DNA of 64,000 nucleotides, from positions 1-64,000 of the forward strand of contig JALMLS010000009.1 in assembly GCA_038496445.1 (NCBI GenBank), read 5' to 3'. Below the pieces are notes generated by a model. It had not been told where the DNA came from. It saw only the letters and a program-made list of their open reading frames with translations, and searched no databases. Each line of letters begins with the position of its first letter. Positions within the stretch are counted from its first letter, which is position 1. The translations under genes and the position numbers were made by a program. This document shows positions 21,200 to 32,864 of the stretch, in pieces. This DNA is from Trichosphaerium sp. ATCC 40318 (Eukaryota; Discosea; Flabellinia; Trichosidae).

Positions 21200-22333
21200 G
21201 GTCGTTGTCTTATATTATATTGATTGAGGTGTTGTTGTTTATACGATTGATAGGTATGGTAAATAAAGTAACAAACAGTCGCACAAAAGATAAAATTTAT
21301 AACTTTTCGGAGATTTTGGGATAAAGTTGTGGGCGCCCATGTAACGGAACATTGTAATGTCCCAATATTTAACATTTTATTTTAGATAGTACGTACCTTG
21401 CTTTTGTAATTGGTTACTTCAAAAAAGCTTTTGGCGAAACTCGGAGAACACACAGTAAATTCTTGGCAAAGCAGACACACATTTTCCACTCAGGTGGATT
21501 CTTTGTATTCCCAGTTTTGGTTTAACGTTCGAGTATGAGACAGCGAATGCAAGCTAATATAGAGCACTGTTCGCTTTCAGTCGGGCCCATCGCTTCGCTC
21601 GGGACAAGAACCCGACCTTCGCTCACAAAATGTCATCCATTGGTGGGTATGGCAGCCAGGTTAATATGTGTCTAGTTACCAAAAGCCGCTCGCGTAGATT
21701 TTGCTTCAGATTCAGTAGAAAATCTCTTCCCTGCCTTGGCAAATTCGGGTCTTTGGGCAAGTTGTGGTAATAGAAATTATGTTGCAGTATCCGAAGTTTC
21801 TGTACTTTCGAAACTTTGTTGGTATAATTCTCACAGTGAGAAGTTATAAACTAATTTTTTTGTTACTCACCACAGTGTGAATGCGGAGAAACTTTAACGG
21901 TCTACGAAATCACAACCTGCAGTATGTTTTTGAAACGCTATATCTACTGTATAAGCATAGCTGTTTGTACTAAGTAATTTTCAAAAAATTTTGGTATGTT
22001 CGAGTACAAAAAACTTACTATGCATTGTCACTCTTTGAAGGCACTCTGTGGTGAGTATTGCGCCTTATTAAATAGTTAGTTACCTGATACGTGAGCAAGC
22101 TTGGTTGGTATAAAACAAGTTGTTAGTTCAAGTTGTGTGCATGCTATGCGCTATGCGAGGTAAGTTCTCGCAAAGTGAAAACCGCACGTGTGCTTTTTAT
22201 TATTTTTCTAACCATGGTATCCATACACCAGGGTTACCATTTAATGTAGGATTGCAAAGTAAATCAGGTTCATTTTTCCATAGATAAGGAACCTAGAGAT
22301 CATCAATATTAATTTCGGTCATACTTGATGGTG
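21200..22333. other. Intergenic stretch with a small GC-rich stem-loop
   Basis: About 1.1 kb with no recognised exon. Near 21590-21630 a GC-rich patch contains GTCGGG and, 25 or so bases on, CCCGAC, plus a repeated CTTCGCTC motif, and could fold as a stem-loop. It could be a small RNA or chance. The rest is AT-rich. Confidence 0.4.
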
Positions 22334-24192
22334 TCATACTTCTTTTTTCAGCTCCTCCTCCAGTTCTTGTTTTAATGAGTTAACAATTTCAGGGTGATTC
22401 AGAGCTAGATTTGTCTGTTCGTATGGATCTTTCTTCTAAAAGAATGTTTTAGATCATGTGAAATCAATTGTAGGAAATTTACTTACCAAGTCAAAGAGCT
22501 GATATACTGTATCATGTAAGTATGTGTTTGGTTCGTCTTGTACTTCTTCAATAAAATCAACAGTTTGTTCTCGACTTGGTGTAGTGATCAGTTTCCAGTA
22601 TCCCCTTCTTATACTCATTGTTCTCGGCTCCCAATCCACTCCATCCATTCCATACCCAAATAGCGATACTATCTACAACAAATAGGAGTGTCATCATAAC
22701 ATGCTAAAGCTCACCTGTCGTTCTGTATGTTCGACATTTTTTAGCGTCAAAAAAGGCCAAATGTTTAACCCATCATTGTCAGGTATCTTATCATGTGGTA
22801 CTGATATTAAATGACATATTGTAGGCAGCCAGTCGGTAACATGAACAAGTAAGTCTGTTTTCGTTCCTCTTGCATTTTGTGGGAGTTTTGGTGATACAAT
22901 AAAAGCTGGTACACGTGTGCCACCTTCAAAGTGAGTACTTTTTTGACCTAGGTGATGTTTTTTAAGACAAATCCTCTTTGATTGGGTGTACCCCTTAATG
23001 GTAAGTTGCTACCACCATATTCTTCATCGCCACCATTATCGCTTGTGAATATAAGTATTGTATTATCCCACATGTTCGCATCTTTGAGGGCTTTTGTTAA
23101 ATTTCTTAATGATTCATCTGCTGCAACAACAAGCGCACAATAATCTCGTCGCTTCTCATTTTCAATATGAGTACACCTAAGAGAAGTAGTTGGTAAGGTT
23201 GGTATTAATGTAATAAGCGTACTTTTCTGAATACTTTGGTGAAGGTTGAAGGTAGAAGTGAGGAAGAATTTGAGAAAACATAATAAACAAAGGTTCTTCT
23301 GTTTGTGCATTGCTATGAATGTACTTTACCGCTTCTTCTGTAAACAGCTCTGGTACATATTGTCCCTTTTTATTTGTAACAGGGTTTTCGTTGTCAAATA
23401 AATCAACAGCGTCCCATCCCTCATATGTCACATTATGACCCCTATAAAACAATCAACTTACTTGCAAAAAAATGAGGCCATGCTGCATTTACCAGTAGTC
23501 AATGTAAGCACCATGGTAGCCATAAAATGTATCAAATCCTCTATGGGTAGGTGTGTGATTCCATGTGTGATGCCCTAAGCTCCTAATCAGCTTGATAATA
23601 TGACAACAAATACCAAGATGCCATTTTCCAAAAAGTGCTGTCTTGTATCCTAAACACATCTTCAACTCGAAGCATAGCTTCCATTCTGCAACATACCTTC
23701 GCTAGATAATATCTCTAATAGACTGTAACCACTATAAATACTTCAACAACATACCTGGTAGAATCTCGATGTCTGTTGGTAAACCCCACCCTTTACATCC
23801 ACTTATTACACCTCTTTGCATACCAATCTTATGTACATATCGTCCAGAGAGTAAACTAGAGCGCGTTGGCGTGCACATTGGCTCCACATAGTATCTGTTC
23901 AATATTATGCCCTCTAAACTATAAACAGTTAGACGTGCTGAAGAACACGTGATTTTGTTTAAAAATCTGAGCCTTTTGCTAGAGCATCTATTGTTGGCGT
24001 TGGTAGCTCGCTGTTTGGGTTGTAACCCACCTAGAGATGAAATAAGTATAGACGCATTGCTTTAGAGGCAATAATTAGTACATCGTTAAATCCCATGTCA
24101 TCAGTAACGAAAAAGATAATGTTAGGTGTATCAGATCCTTTAATTACAAGTACAAATGCCATTGTAGCGATTATGAGCACGTGATTTTGCAT
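22334..24192 (-). CDS. Secreted formylglycine-type sulfatase (arylsulfatase B-like)
   Basis: Hydrolyses sulfate esters. Eleven exons (24192-24082, 24030-23973, 23913-23755, 23714-23697, 23649-23614, 23574-23493, 23441-23223, 23176-22992, 22947-22715, 22672-22487, 22435-22334) give 462 aa. A signal peptide precedes TPNIIFFVTDDMGFND (metal-binding Asp pair). The activating motif is Cys70-Thr-Pro-Thr-Arg, where Cys becomes formylglycine. GYKTALFGKWHLGHHTWNHTP, SDNGG, LRGQKSTHFEGGTRVP and the end LFDLKKDPYEQTNLA are typical of ARSB/ARSI-like enzymes. The fourth exon is only 18 nt. The intron after 23973 seems to start with GC. It lies next to a glycoside hydrolase gene on the same strand, suggesting joint polysaccharide breakdown. 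Confidence 0.9.
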
Positions 24193-24646
24193 AGTGAAGT
24201 AGCCAAGAACTACGCTTTTGGCAAAGAAATTACGTCCCAAAAAGTATAGTCTTCTGTTTTCTCGCCACTGTAGTTAGACACACAAACCACAATTACAACA
24301 AAACAACAATAAATACTTCCGTAAAACGATAGCTAAAGTACGCATGTCACTAACATTAGAAGGCTTGGTGAATCACTCACAACATTTGTAAAAAAGATGG
24401 TATTTATTGTGAGGTAAATACCAATGAGGCAAACCGAAAGTAATTAAGTGTAGGGATTCCATCAACGCCAATGCTTGATTCACACGTATTACGCGACCAA
24501 CTGCGGATACAGATTAGTCAATTGCTTTTGTTCAATAAAAAAAAACCAAAAGTACCTAAATTCCGCTTGGACTTGTCCGTTTACTACATTTGATAATGGA
24601 ATAGAGTTAAATCCATCTGCATCTGAAAACGAATGTTCTTTGTTGT
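24193..24646. other. Upstream region of the sulfatase gene
   Basis: About 450 bp between the sulfatase start and the stop of the glycosidase gene on the same strand. It presumably contains the sulfatase promoter. No motif is assigned. Confidence 0.45.
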
Positions 24647-26715
24647 TTATGCTAACTTTCCAGGTTGTTGAACAAGCGTCTGTAACCCCAAATCTAAAAA
24701 ACAGTCAGACGACAGTTTTTGGTTTTTGCCGTGCCGAAGAGTCGCAGTTTTTGCGTTTGAAGGGTTGGCGTTTGCTGTACAGTTGACGGTTCCCGAGTTT
24801 TTAGAAGTATCAACCATCACACAATCAAAGAAATATTCGTTAACTGAGTATGTGTCCTTCAAGGTATCCTGAAAGTTCGTGGCAACTGATAGAACCTTTG
24901 AAAAAAAAAGAAATAAGTTGTAGCCTAAAATGTACACGTGCTTACTGTCAATGATTTTGGCGGTACTTGAAAACTTTGTGAACTTTGTAGCGAGTGTCCA
25001 AACTTGTATAAACGCGTTGAATTCAAGACATACATCGTTCCATGGCTCAATGACAAATTTGGTATTGATAGGAAGATTTCTTGAGAGTTTTCTTCAGTAT
25101 TGACGATACCAATGTTTAATGTATTTGAAGTTGTCGAAGCTTCTACTAAAAGAGAATTGCTCTGAGAGGTAGCCATAACACGAGTACCTGTAGTAGGTTT
25201 TTGTTAGAGGTGTGAAATTAATAGATTTTCGTTGTCACCTCTCATTGGTTTCATGGCTTGGTACATTGCCATCTCTGGAGTAATAGGTATGGCAGAGGTT
25301 CCATTGAATCTATCAAGTCCTGAAACGCCAAAATCAAATATTTGGCGAGCAGAGATCTTATCAGGATGACGCAAGAAGTTAAACGTTAAAAGAATAGTTT
25401 CAAAAGTCCGTTGATTGTAGTGCGCTTTCCAGTTATCGAAGTCGGCTTGAGTATCGATCTGCACTTGCGTTTCAGTGATAGCGGAACGTAACCTATCAGG
25501 CAATGAGTAACGGTTGAGTTGTTGTTAAGTTGGTAGTACCATTTGCCATGTTCTGTTTTGGCGTATGCGGTAATAGTATGTATTTCACCTAGAAGATTCT
25601 GGACATTGTTAGGTGTCTTGTATGAATGGAAGTCAATATGATCTAGAGTGTTCAAAGGAAGCGCAGCATCCATCAGTGGTTTCGTATAACCCAACTATGA
25701 CGAGTATTACAACAATGGAGTCACGTGTTTGAAAGTTGTTTTTGTTTTCATAGTACCCATGTTTTACCGTATGTTGGAGGACACCATGTCACAGGACCGC
25801 CAATATTAATACCAGGATTCTCTTGTTTGATAGAAGAAACGACTTGTTTATAAAAACTAGCATAATAATCACCATCCTTTCCAGCACGCCAAAAATGAGC
25901 ATTTGGTTCGTTCCTAAAAAACCGCTTTAGGCATATAAAAAAGTCACGTGATATTTCTTCATCGTACCACAAGTGAAAGTATTTAACGTTTGGGTTAACC
26001 TTACGTATAAGTTTTACATACTGCGTCATAAAAAGAGTCCACCAGTCGAAATCTACTGGGATATTTCCAGTGCTATGAAAATTCTAAGGTCACCAAACAA
26101 ATAAAAACTCTATTTTACCTGTCACATTGTACATTAGAAGAGCAGCTACCGTCAGGTGTCTTTAGATAAGCCTTAAAAAGGGAGAGTAAGACACTTTCAA
26201 GTACTTTTTTGGTGATCCTTATACCCATTGTTCAACATTGCTTCGTGATAGTGCACCGTTTTTAAACACCTGACCCATAGCGTCGTGCTCAGTGAAAGTT
26301 TTTTCGGCACCTTGTCACGACAAAATAAGCCTCGCAAAATGCCGTTTCCAATACATCACGTGTTTGCAGCGTACCATTAGGATCCTCAAAGTAACTCTTT
26401 AGTGCGCTTAGAGATAGTGGGCTTCCTTTAGGCAGCAATTTACCGCTAATAGAGCCAAAACCAATCTAGAATGGGTTCTTAGCCTTAGTCAGAACGTATG
26501 TAGAAGCGTACTGATTCTACACCGTAAGTTGTAACATAGTTTTCAGCATCTTGGCCATTAGTCCAATATCCTGAGCTTCCGTACGTTGTAAGTCCAAATA
26601 TTTGCGGTTGTATCGTTGTATAACCGTTTACATTGACAACAGTATCAGTATTGATTGTTACCGTTGTAGCACATACTACAGCTGCTACAAAAAAGCTCAA
26701 TAAAGCAAACTTCAT
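24647..26715 (-). CDS. Secreted clan GH-A-like glycoside hydrolase (agarase/porphyranase-like)
   Basis: Ten exons (26715-26512, 26465-26375, 26310-26225, 26171-26119, 26072-25968, 25913-25757, 25694-25540, 25492-25239, 25187-24946, 24895-24647) give 531 aa, all phases closing. A signal peptide (MKFALLSFFVAAVVCA) leads to a long beta-alpha domain with HLWNEPNAHFW, whose NEP glutamate is the general acid/base of clan GH-A enzymes, then INIGGPVTWCPPTYG and LDHIDFHSYK, the latter a likely site for the nucleophile region. This arrangement recalls family GH86 beta-agarases and porphyranases, but I hold that family call loosely. A beta-sandwich-like tail follows (about residues 370-531). Next to a sulfatase gene on the same strand. 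Confidence 0.78.
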
Positions 26716-26956
26716 TGTTGTTTTGTGCACAAAATGTCACTTAAACCATTCTACACTTTTGACTTAACAAAGAAGCACGTGATTGACGTGATTGACTCGT
26801 CCAGATTGCAATAATATTCGCAAGTATGGAATCCTATCGCGCGCATATTAGTCGTTCAGCGCGGTGTTGGGTATTTAAAATGCTTGACTTTCGTTTACTC
26901 TCCAGCTTTCTTTTGTACCATTACTTTGACGAACGAAGACAGGAAAGTTGGAAATT
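26716..26956. promoter_or_regulatory. Shared upstream region of divergent glycosidase and P450 genes
   Basis: About 240 bp between divergent starts. It contains CACGTGATTGACGTGATTGAC near 26777-26797, a palindrome plus a direct repeat of GTGATTGAC, which could be a regulatory site. This is a suggestion only. Confidence 0.4.
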
Positions 26957-29168
26957 ATGCTTCTCTTTGTGGTTGTAGTATCGTTAATAGTATTTGGGAT
27001 ATTAAACGCGTTATACGTAGTAAACTACAAGGTACAACTGTCGATTTGGCCTTTTCCACGCGTAACAATACATTTTAGAGTGCTATGGATGCGCCGGGTC
27101 CTTTTATTCCGTTAATGATATTTGGACCAATAATAACGTTCATTCGAGCGCGAGCCCAAATGAAAAAGATTGGTGTCTATAATTTTGGAACGTTAATGTT
27201 CAAAAAGGTACCTTTGGACAGATTTTTCATATAAAAAGGACTTTTGGACTCAAGTATTCAACTCGTTGTTCTCTTGTACCCGTTAATTCCACCCTCTTTT
27301 GGTAGCAATCACGTGACACAACCATTTATCACGTGACTTGTTTGAATAGTCGTTTTCTTATTACATTAGTATGGTCTTGTGTGGGGCATTAGGGATGTTG
27401 TTGGCAGAAGTATTATGCTGGTTGCTGAGCCTACTTGCTTGGAGCATGTCCTTAAAGGCAGCTTCAGTAACTACGTTAAGGGTATTGGTGGTCGCTTTAC
27501 ATCCTTTTAAGAGTTACTTTAGGACCAAGATACCAGTACTGTTTGAAAGAGTTGTTTGGTGATGGTATTTTCAACGTTAATGGAGAGAGGTGGAAAAGGC
27601 AACGTAAGGTAGCAAGTCACTTATTCAAAACTCGTGAAATTCGACAAATGCTAAATGTGTTCAACCGACACTCTCAACAGGTATGTATTGATTTGTTGAT
27701 AACGCCAACAGAAGGCTAATCTACTTGATTGACTAGGTATTACATATTCTAAGTAAGAGCGCTGCTAGCGGTGATATTGTAGATATTCAAAACTTATTTG
27801 CCAGGTATACACTTGATTCAATAGCTGAAATTGCATTCGGATATGAAATAGATAGCCTTAATGAAGATTCTCAAGATGACACTAAGAGGGAGTTTGCAAA
27901 TGCTTTCAATAAAGCGAGTATGTTAGTCGCAACACACTATGATAACCCTTTCTTTTTTGTACGTTTCAAGTTATAAAGTAATAACAGCAAAAGAATACAA
28001 GACAAGCAATCCACTTCGAATTTTTTAAAGGGTACTAATTGCGTTTTGTTGATAGCTTCTAAGACATGCTCCTTGGCTTCAAAAGTACCTTTTTGGTAAA
28101 ACAATGAAACAACAAACAAAAAGCATTAAGATAATGGAAGATGTCATTTACGAGATTATTAACAAGCGTAAGACAGACAAAGACCTTGAGTCCAAACAAG
28201 CACGTGCTATATTTTTTTTGTTTCTTACAAAAAAGAGAATCGAATGCATTCAACAGCACTGAAACTTATCTTTGATAGGATCTGCTTTCTGGCTTTTTCC
28301 AATACGGAAAAAAAAATGATATGGAGTTCACAGATAAATATCTAAGAGATATAACCCTGAACTTTATGTACACTCTATAACGTATAGAATGAAATCCTTA
28401 CCATATTTTGAGGCTTGCTGGTCGTGATACAACTTCTGCAGCATCTTCTTTTTGTGCTTATCTCTTAGCCAAGAATCCAGATAAACAAACAAAGGTATCA
28501 CAAACACGTGAATTTTGCACTGTTCAGTAGGATTTTTGTTATTAATTTTCTGATGTAGTTGGTTGAAGAGATTGATAGATGTACTGGAGGTAACTTGCCT
28601 GAGTACGACATGATTAAAAAAATGCCATACCTGCGTGCATGTATAGATGAGACTCTAAGATTTTACCCACCTGTCCCTGTTGATCCAAAGGAAGCTGTAC
28701 ATAACGATGTTCTTCCAAACGGTACAAAAGTTAAAGCTGAGGTAAGTAGCATGTGAAAAGCAGCCACTTACATCTTTTTCAGACGGACGTTATTTGGTAT
28801 GCATATGCTCAAGGTCGTATGGAAGAATATTGGGAAGAACCAATGAAGTTCTGGCCAGAACGATGGTTATCACCTGATGGAAAAACACCAATAAAACATC
28901 CGTATCAATTTATTCCTTTCCACGCAGGACCAAGAACTTGTTTAGGAAAACAAATGGTACCACGATTTTGATAGTCTTTACAACCAACTAAATAACTGCG
29001 AACTTGATGTAATTATTTATTAAGGCATACACGGAAACAGCAGCACTTTTGATTTGCTTATTTCAAAAATACCGCTTGAAAGATGTACCTCATGATCCAC
29101 CAAACGTTACCCTGGCAGTGACCCTTATGTCACAAAATGGTGTTAAAGTAAGTGTGATGCCCAGATGA
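26957..29168 (+). CDS. Cytochrome P450, CYP86-like
   Basis: Haem monooxygenase of the endoplasmic reticulum; closest in pattern to CYP86/CYP704-type fatty-acid omega-hydroxylases. Twelve exons (26957-27031, 27079-27172, 27208-27253, 27393-27481, 27523-27680, 27737-27958, 28056-28199, 28279-28367, 28413-28494, 28559-28741, 28783-28956, 29025-29168) give 499 aa. Features: N-terminal membrane helix (MLLFVVVVSLIVF), GERWKRQRK, I-helix AGRDTTS, K-helix ETLR, FWPERW, and the haem loop FHAGPRTCLG with Cys447. The intron after 28199 starts GCACGT (GC-AG), overlapping a CACGTG palindrome. The 139-nt intron at 27254-27392 holds two further CACGTGAC copies. Complete gene. Confidence 0.93.
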
Positions 29169-29280
29169 AATGTTTCTGGTTGATCATTTAACCACGTGTA
29201 CTAAGTATAGAATAAAATAACTAAATCATTAAGCTACATCTCAACAGATATTATTAACGTGTAACATGCTGATCATCTCC

Positions 29281-30550
29281 TTAATCGCCCAGTAGCAACA
29301 CTTCAGTAGGAATATTAGCGGTTTCATGGTGCTCGGTAGCTGGCTTTTCATCAGTATACTTGTATGCATATACCACTTTCCCAGTTCGACTCTTCCTCAT
29401 CTGTGTAACTCTTACACCATGCTCGTATGTTGAGATAACGCTATCATCAGCTTCTTCTCCCGGATTGCACATCCAATGGGCTGTGGTAGTTTTTGTACCA
29501 TGTAACTTTCCATCAAGAAAATAAGCTGTGCTGATAGGCTCACAAGTATCCTTGTCTAACCATTCTTCTTTTCCTTCTTTTTTCCCATCGTCGCCATAAG
29601 TACTAGTCTTACGAATGTTTCCGTTTTTATAGTAATCAGTATACTTACCAACCCAGTTACCATTTTTCATTGTACCACGTGATTTAATGGCTTTAACACT
29701 ATGATAGAATTCAGTGTGATCTCCGTTTTTAAGTCCATTCTGGTAGTGACATATAAGAGTGACTCTGTCGTTATAAGGACCCCATTCTTTATACTCTCCT
29801 TCTATACCACCATTCTTGTAGAAGCAAGAAGCAAGTATTGTTCCGGATCCGCCATAGTATCTTTTGTAGTCTCCGTCTAATAACCCATTGCGGTATGTTG
29901 TGTCAACATAGACAAATCCACTATCATGCCAACGTTTAAATGGTCCATGTAAGACACCATCAACGTAGTTCACCTCAAACTGAAGGATCCCTTTCTTAAT
30001 ACCAACCAATTTACCAGTTTCTGTATCAGCCCATCTAAGATAACAATCAGAAAACTGAACAACAAAGAACTTCTCATTTCTACGTACAAGTTCTTGTTCC
30101 AAATACGTTGCAAGCCGTGAAGCTTTCCATTTTTGTATTGGTATTCTTCTAATCTCAGACCATCAAACCAAGATTTATGAGATACAATCTCTCCGTTTTC
30201 GTAAGTATCAACGGCGATGAGATTTCCGTCTTTGTTGTACTCTCTCCACTCTCCAACGCGTAGATTATTAAAATATAGCGCTTTAAGCTTCAGAACGCCA
30301 TTTTCATGCCATGTTTGGAACCTACCTGTTTTCTCAAGAGACTCGTTGTAGCGAGTGGATACAGCGCTTTTAACACAAAATAGAGGCCACTTTTGGTACA
30401 AATCGCTATCAATATCCCATACTAGGTGAGATATCTCTAATGGGAGCGAAAGCAAGTCTTTACTAAGTTCGCTGCATAAAAGTAAGGATTGCCTCAGGAA
30501 AATAAGCGTACTTACCTTGTATAAATACTATCCACTCCGTGTGTTGTCAT
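29281..30550 (-). CDS. F-box-like MORN/YwqK-type repeat protein
   Basis: Three exons (30550-30516, 30471-30088, 30034-29281) give 390 aa. The N-terminus after a short leader has SLPLEISHLVWDIDSDLYQKWPL, an F-box-like helix pair shared with the copies at 18.2 and 58.4 kb. The rest is about 11 repeats of the MORN-like YwqK type, for example NGVLKLKALYFNNLRVGEW, DGVLHGPFKRWHDSGF and NGNWVGKYTDYYKNGNI, each about 20-25 residues. MORN-like repeats form beta hairpins that bind lipids or proteins. The apparent frame change near 30.06 kb is explained by a 53-nt GTACGT intron. Function unknown; the combination suggests a substrate adaptor. Confidence 0.78.
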
Positions 30551-31304
30551 TACGAGTTCTGATTGTTGTTTGGAGCTCTCAGACTTACTAAAAAGTCTTT
30601 AGAAGTCGACTGATTTCGGACCTTACTAAATATGGAGCTACAAACAACTTGCTTATTATCGCATGAGTGCTTAATAAGCCGTTATTGCATGAAATCCATA
30701 AGATTTGCACGAAACTATGTAAAGAAATACCTTACGTTTTTTGTAAAAGCGTCAGTAGGTACCAAGTTTGACTTTACATTAAAACGGCCTACAACCTCCG
30801 TTTACTAATGTTTGAGACTAAGGAATATGACATAAGTACAAGTCAACAATCGAGCGTTGTAAGCAAGGATTCGAGGTAATAACGCAATGCCTAAGGTATT
30901 GCTTGACTGTGAGTTGCATATTGTTAACGATGTAACAGCAAAAAAAATACATAAACCTTAAAAGAAATAAACACTTTTTTTATACAATTACTTTCAATGC
31001 TACTGTTACTTCTAAAACATTCAATGTCATCCCAAACTCTGGTCCATAATAAATTGTTTAATTTGACCATTGGGAAACCATTGCTTCATATCTTGCTTTT
31101 TACCGTTTACAAAGTTACACTGCATACTTATAATACTTATAGTGTTAATTTTGCGCTTACGTCTTGTTTTGCAGTCATGCGATTTGGTGAAGTAATGTCA
31201 ACACAGGTAAACAGAAAAAAGTTTTCTATTTTCTATGCTGCCCGAAATATAGTTACAAGATTATCGAATAGTTCACGTGAGACACAAAAGTAACTGATTA
31301 TACT
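30551..31304. other. Shared upstream region between divergent genes
   Basis: About 750 bp between the MORN protein start (-) and the F-box protein start (+). AT-rich with several short open frames that do not look coding; no RNA gene is seen. Confidence 0.5.
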
Positions 31305-32509
31305 ATGGAAGCATTGCCAAGCGAAATACATGCGTATTTGCTTCAATTTTTGCCAATAAACGCCGTAACCTCCCTACGATTGGTTACCTCGAGTTTTGCA
31401 GCGTGTTCTTGGCTACACGCGCCTTTTAAGGTAATCTAGCTACAAGTAAGCACTCTAACCCTTAACCTATTGAATAAAGGAACGTGCTACTAAATACCAA
31501 CATGTACAATGGGGCGAAATACTGCATGGAGTCAAAGCAATTTTTTGTGGCGAGCAATCTAAAGTAACACTTTTTCAGTAAAAAAACGTGAAAAAAAAAC
31601 TAAGGTGGCTCATGCGATAATAGGTTTATGCCATGGCTTCAAGCGGTATTCATTGCATCACAGAAGATTGTAATACCTTGATTGTACCAGTTGAAAGAGC
31701 ACAATTTATAGGCTATGGTAAGTGTAAAAGGCTAGAAAGACCTTAGCAAAATCTCATTATTTTCTTAGATAGCGTTGAAAGGAAGGTTTATTGGCGTATA
31801 ATAAGAAGTAGTAAGATGCTTATTCATAGCTGTAATATAGATCATCCTAATGAGGATAGCACTTGCATGGAAGCCGAGGATGGCACATGCCACCTTAAAA
31901 AGTTTAGCTTTGTACGGCCCAAAAATGATAGCATTGGAACTATAAAACTTGGAAGTTGTAGAACTTTTATTTATGCACGTCGAAATGGGAACCTTGAGAT
32001 CGTATCACGTGAAAACCCAAAGAAACTACTGGCAAAAAGAACTATATCTAAACTATCTCCAGAAATAGTGTGCAATAATCAAGGCAAGATATTTACAGCA
32101 ACTGCAATGAATGGATATGAAATACGTCAAATTTTTGAAAGCGCTGATTGGTCATTCACAACTAACATCAAAATGCTATCCATTAACAAATCAAATATAT
32201 CACGTTCTTTACGGAGAGTCGAGAAGATAATAGAGTTTAAAAACTCTCATGCATCACACATAAACGGCGTTACATGTGATGAAAAGGGTAAACGTATTGT
32301 AATCGTTTTCATTTATTGACTTTTTTGTTCAAGGCAACTTTTACTATGTCACACGTACTGGTGTATTCAAAATACTTCCTTGCGGAGATCATTACGAAAT
32401 ACGCACATCATTGTCATCCACGAATGATATAATCAGTGTGTCATGCCATAAAAAAGACTTATTTTTGATTAGTAAACACTCAGTATTGTACAAAATAAAT
32501 CTGACCTAA
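31305..32509 (+). CDS. F-box protein with probable beta-propeller C-terminus
   Basis: Five exons (31305-31430, 31480-31563, 31624-31717, 31769-32287, 32334-32509) give 332 aa. The first 45 residues are a good F-box (MEALPSEIHAYLLQFLPINAVTSLRLVTSSF split over helices). The remainder has strand-loop units such as GIHCITEDCNTLIVP, ERKVYWRIIRSSKML, NGVTCDEKGNFYYVTRTGVFKI and ISVSCHKKDLFLISKHSVLYKI, the pattern of a propeller (NHL or kelch style). Likely an SCF substrate receptor; substrate unknown. The third F-box-type gene in the window. Confidence 0.72.
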
Positions 32510-32864
32510 AACAAACTTTATTGCTTTGTGTGGCAGCAGCACAGTAAACAACATCACTTGAAAAAGCACCTACTCGATGCCGAAATATGTGCTTTTTTCG
32601 CCTAGGCGAGCGTATTTGGAAGCAACAGTGTGGAAACAAATGTTGGTATTAGCGATTGAGCAAAACAAGCAAAAGAAAGAATACATTTATAAAAATTAAA
32701 TTGATTTGTATTATACCACAAGCGTTACAAACTCTACAAGTACGGTACCTATTGGGTGTACCCAATGGCGCTCTTAACAAAAAAAAAACCAAGATACGCT
32801 TTTTACCCTTTTTCGTCACTTAGTCCATTTGATCACGTGTTGCCAAGCCACACATAAAACGTGA
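32510..32864. other. Intergenic between convergent genes
   Basis: About 355 bp, containing a CACGTG near 32834. No gene is seen. Confidence 0.5.

Noticed and set aside
29970-30471. Apparent frameshift splitting the MORN gene into two open frames near 30.06-30.1 kb
   Set aside because: A GTACGT...TTAG intron (30035-30087) joins the frames exactly in phase, so it is an intron, not a mutation.
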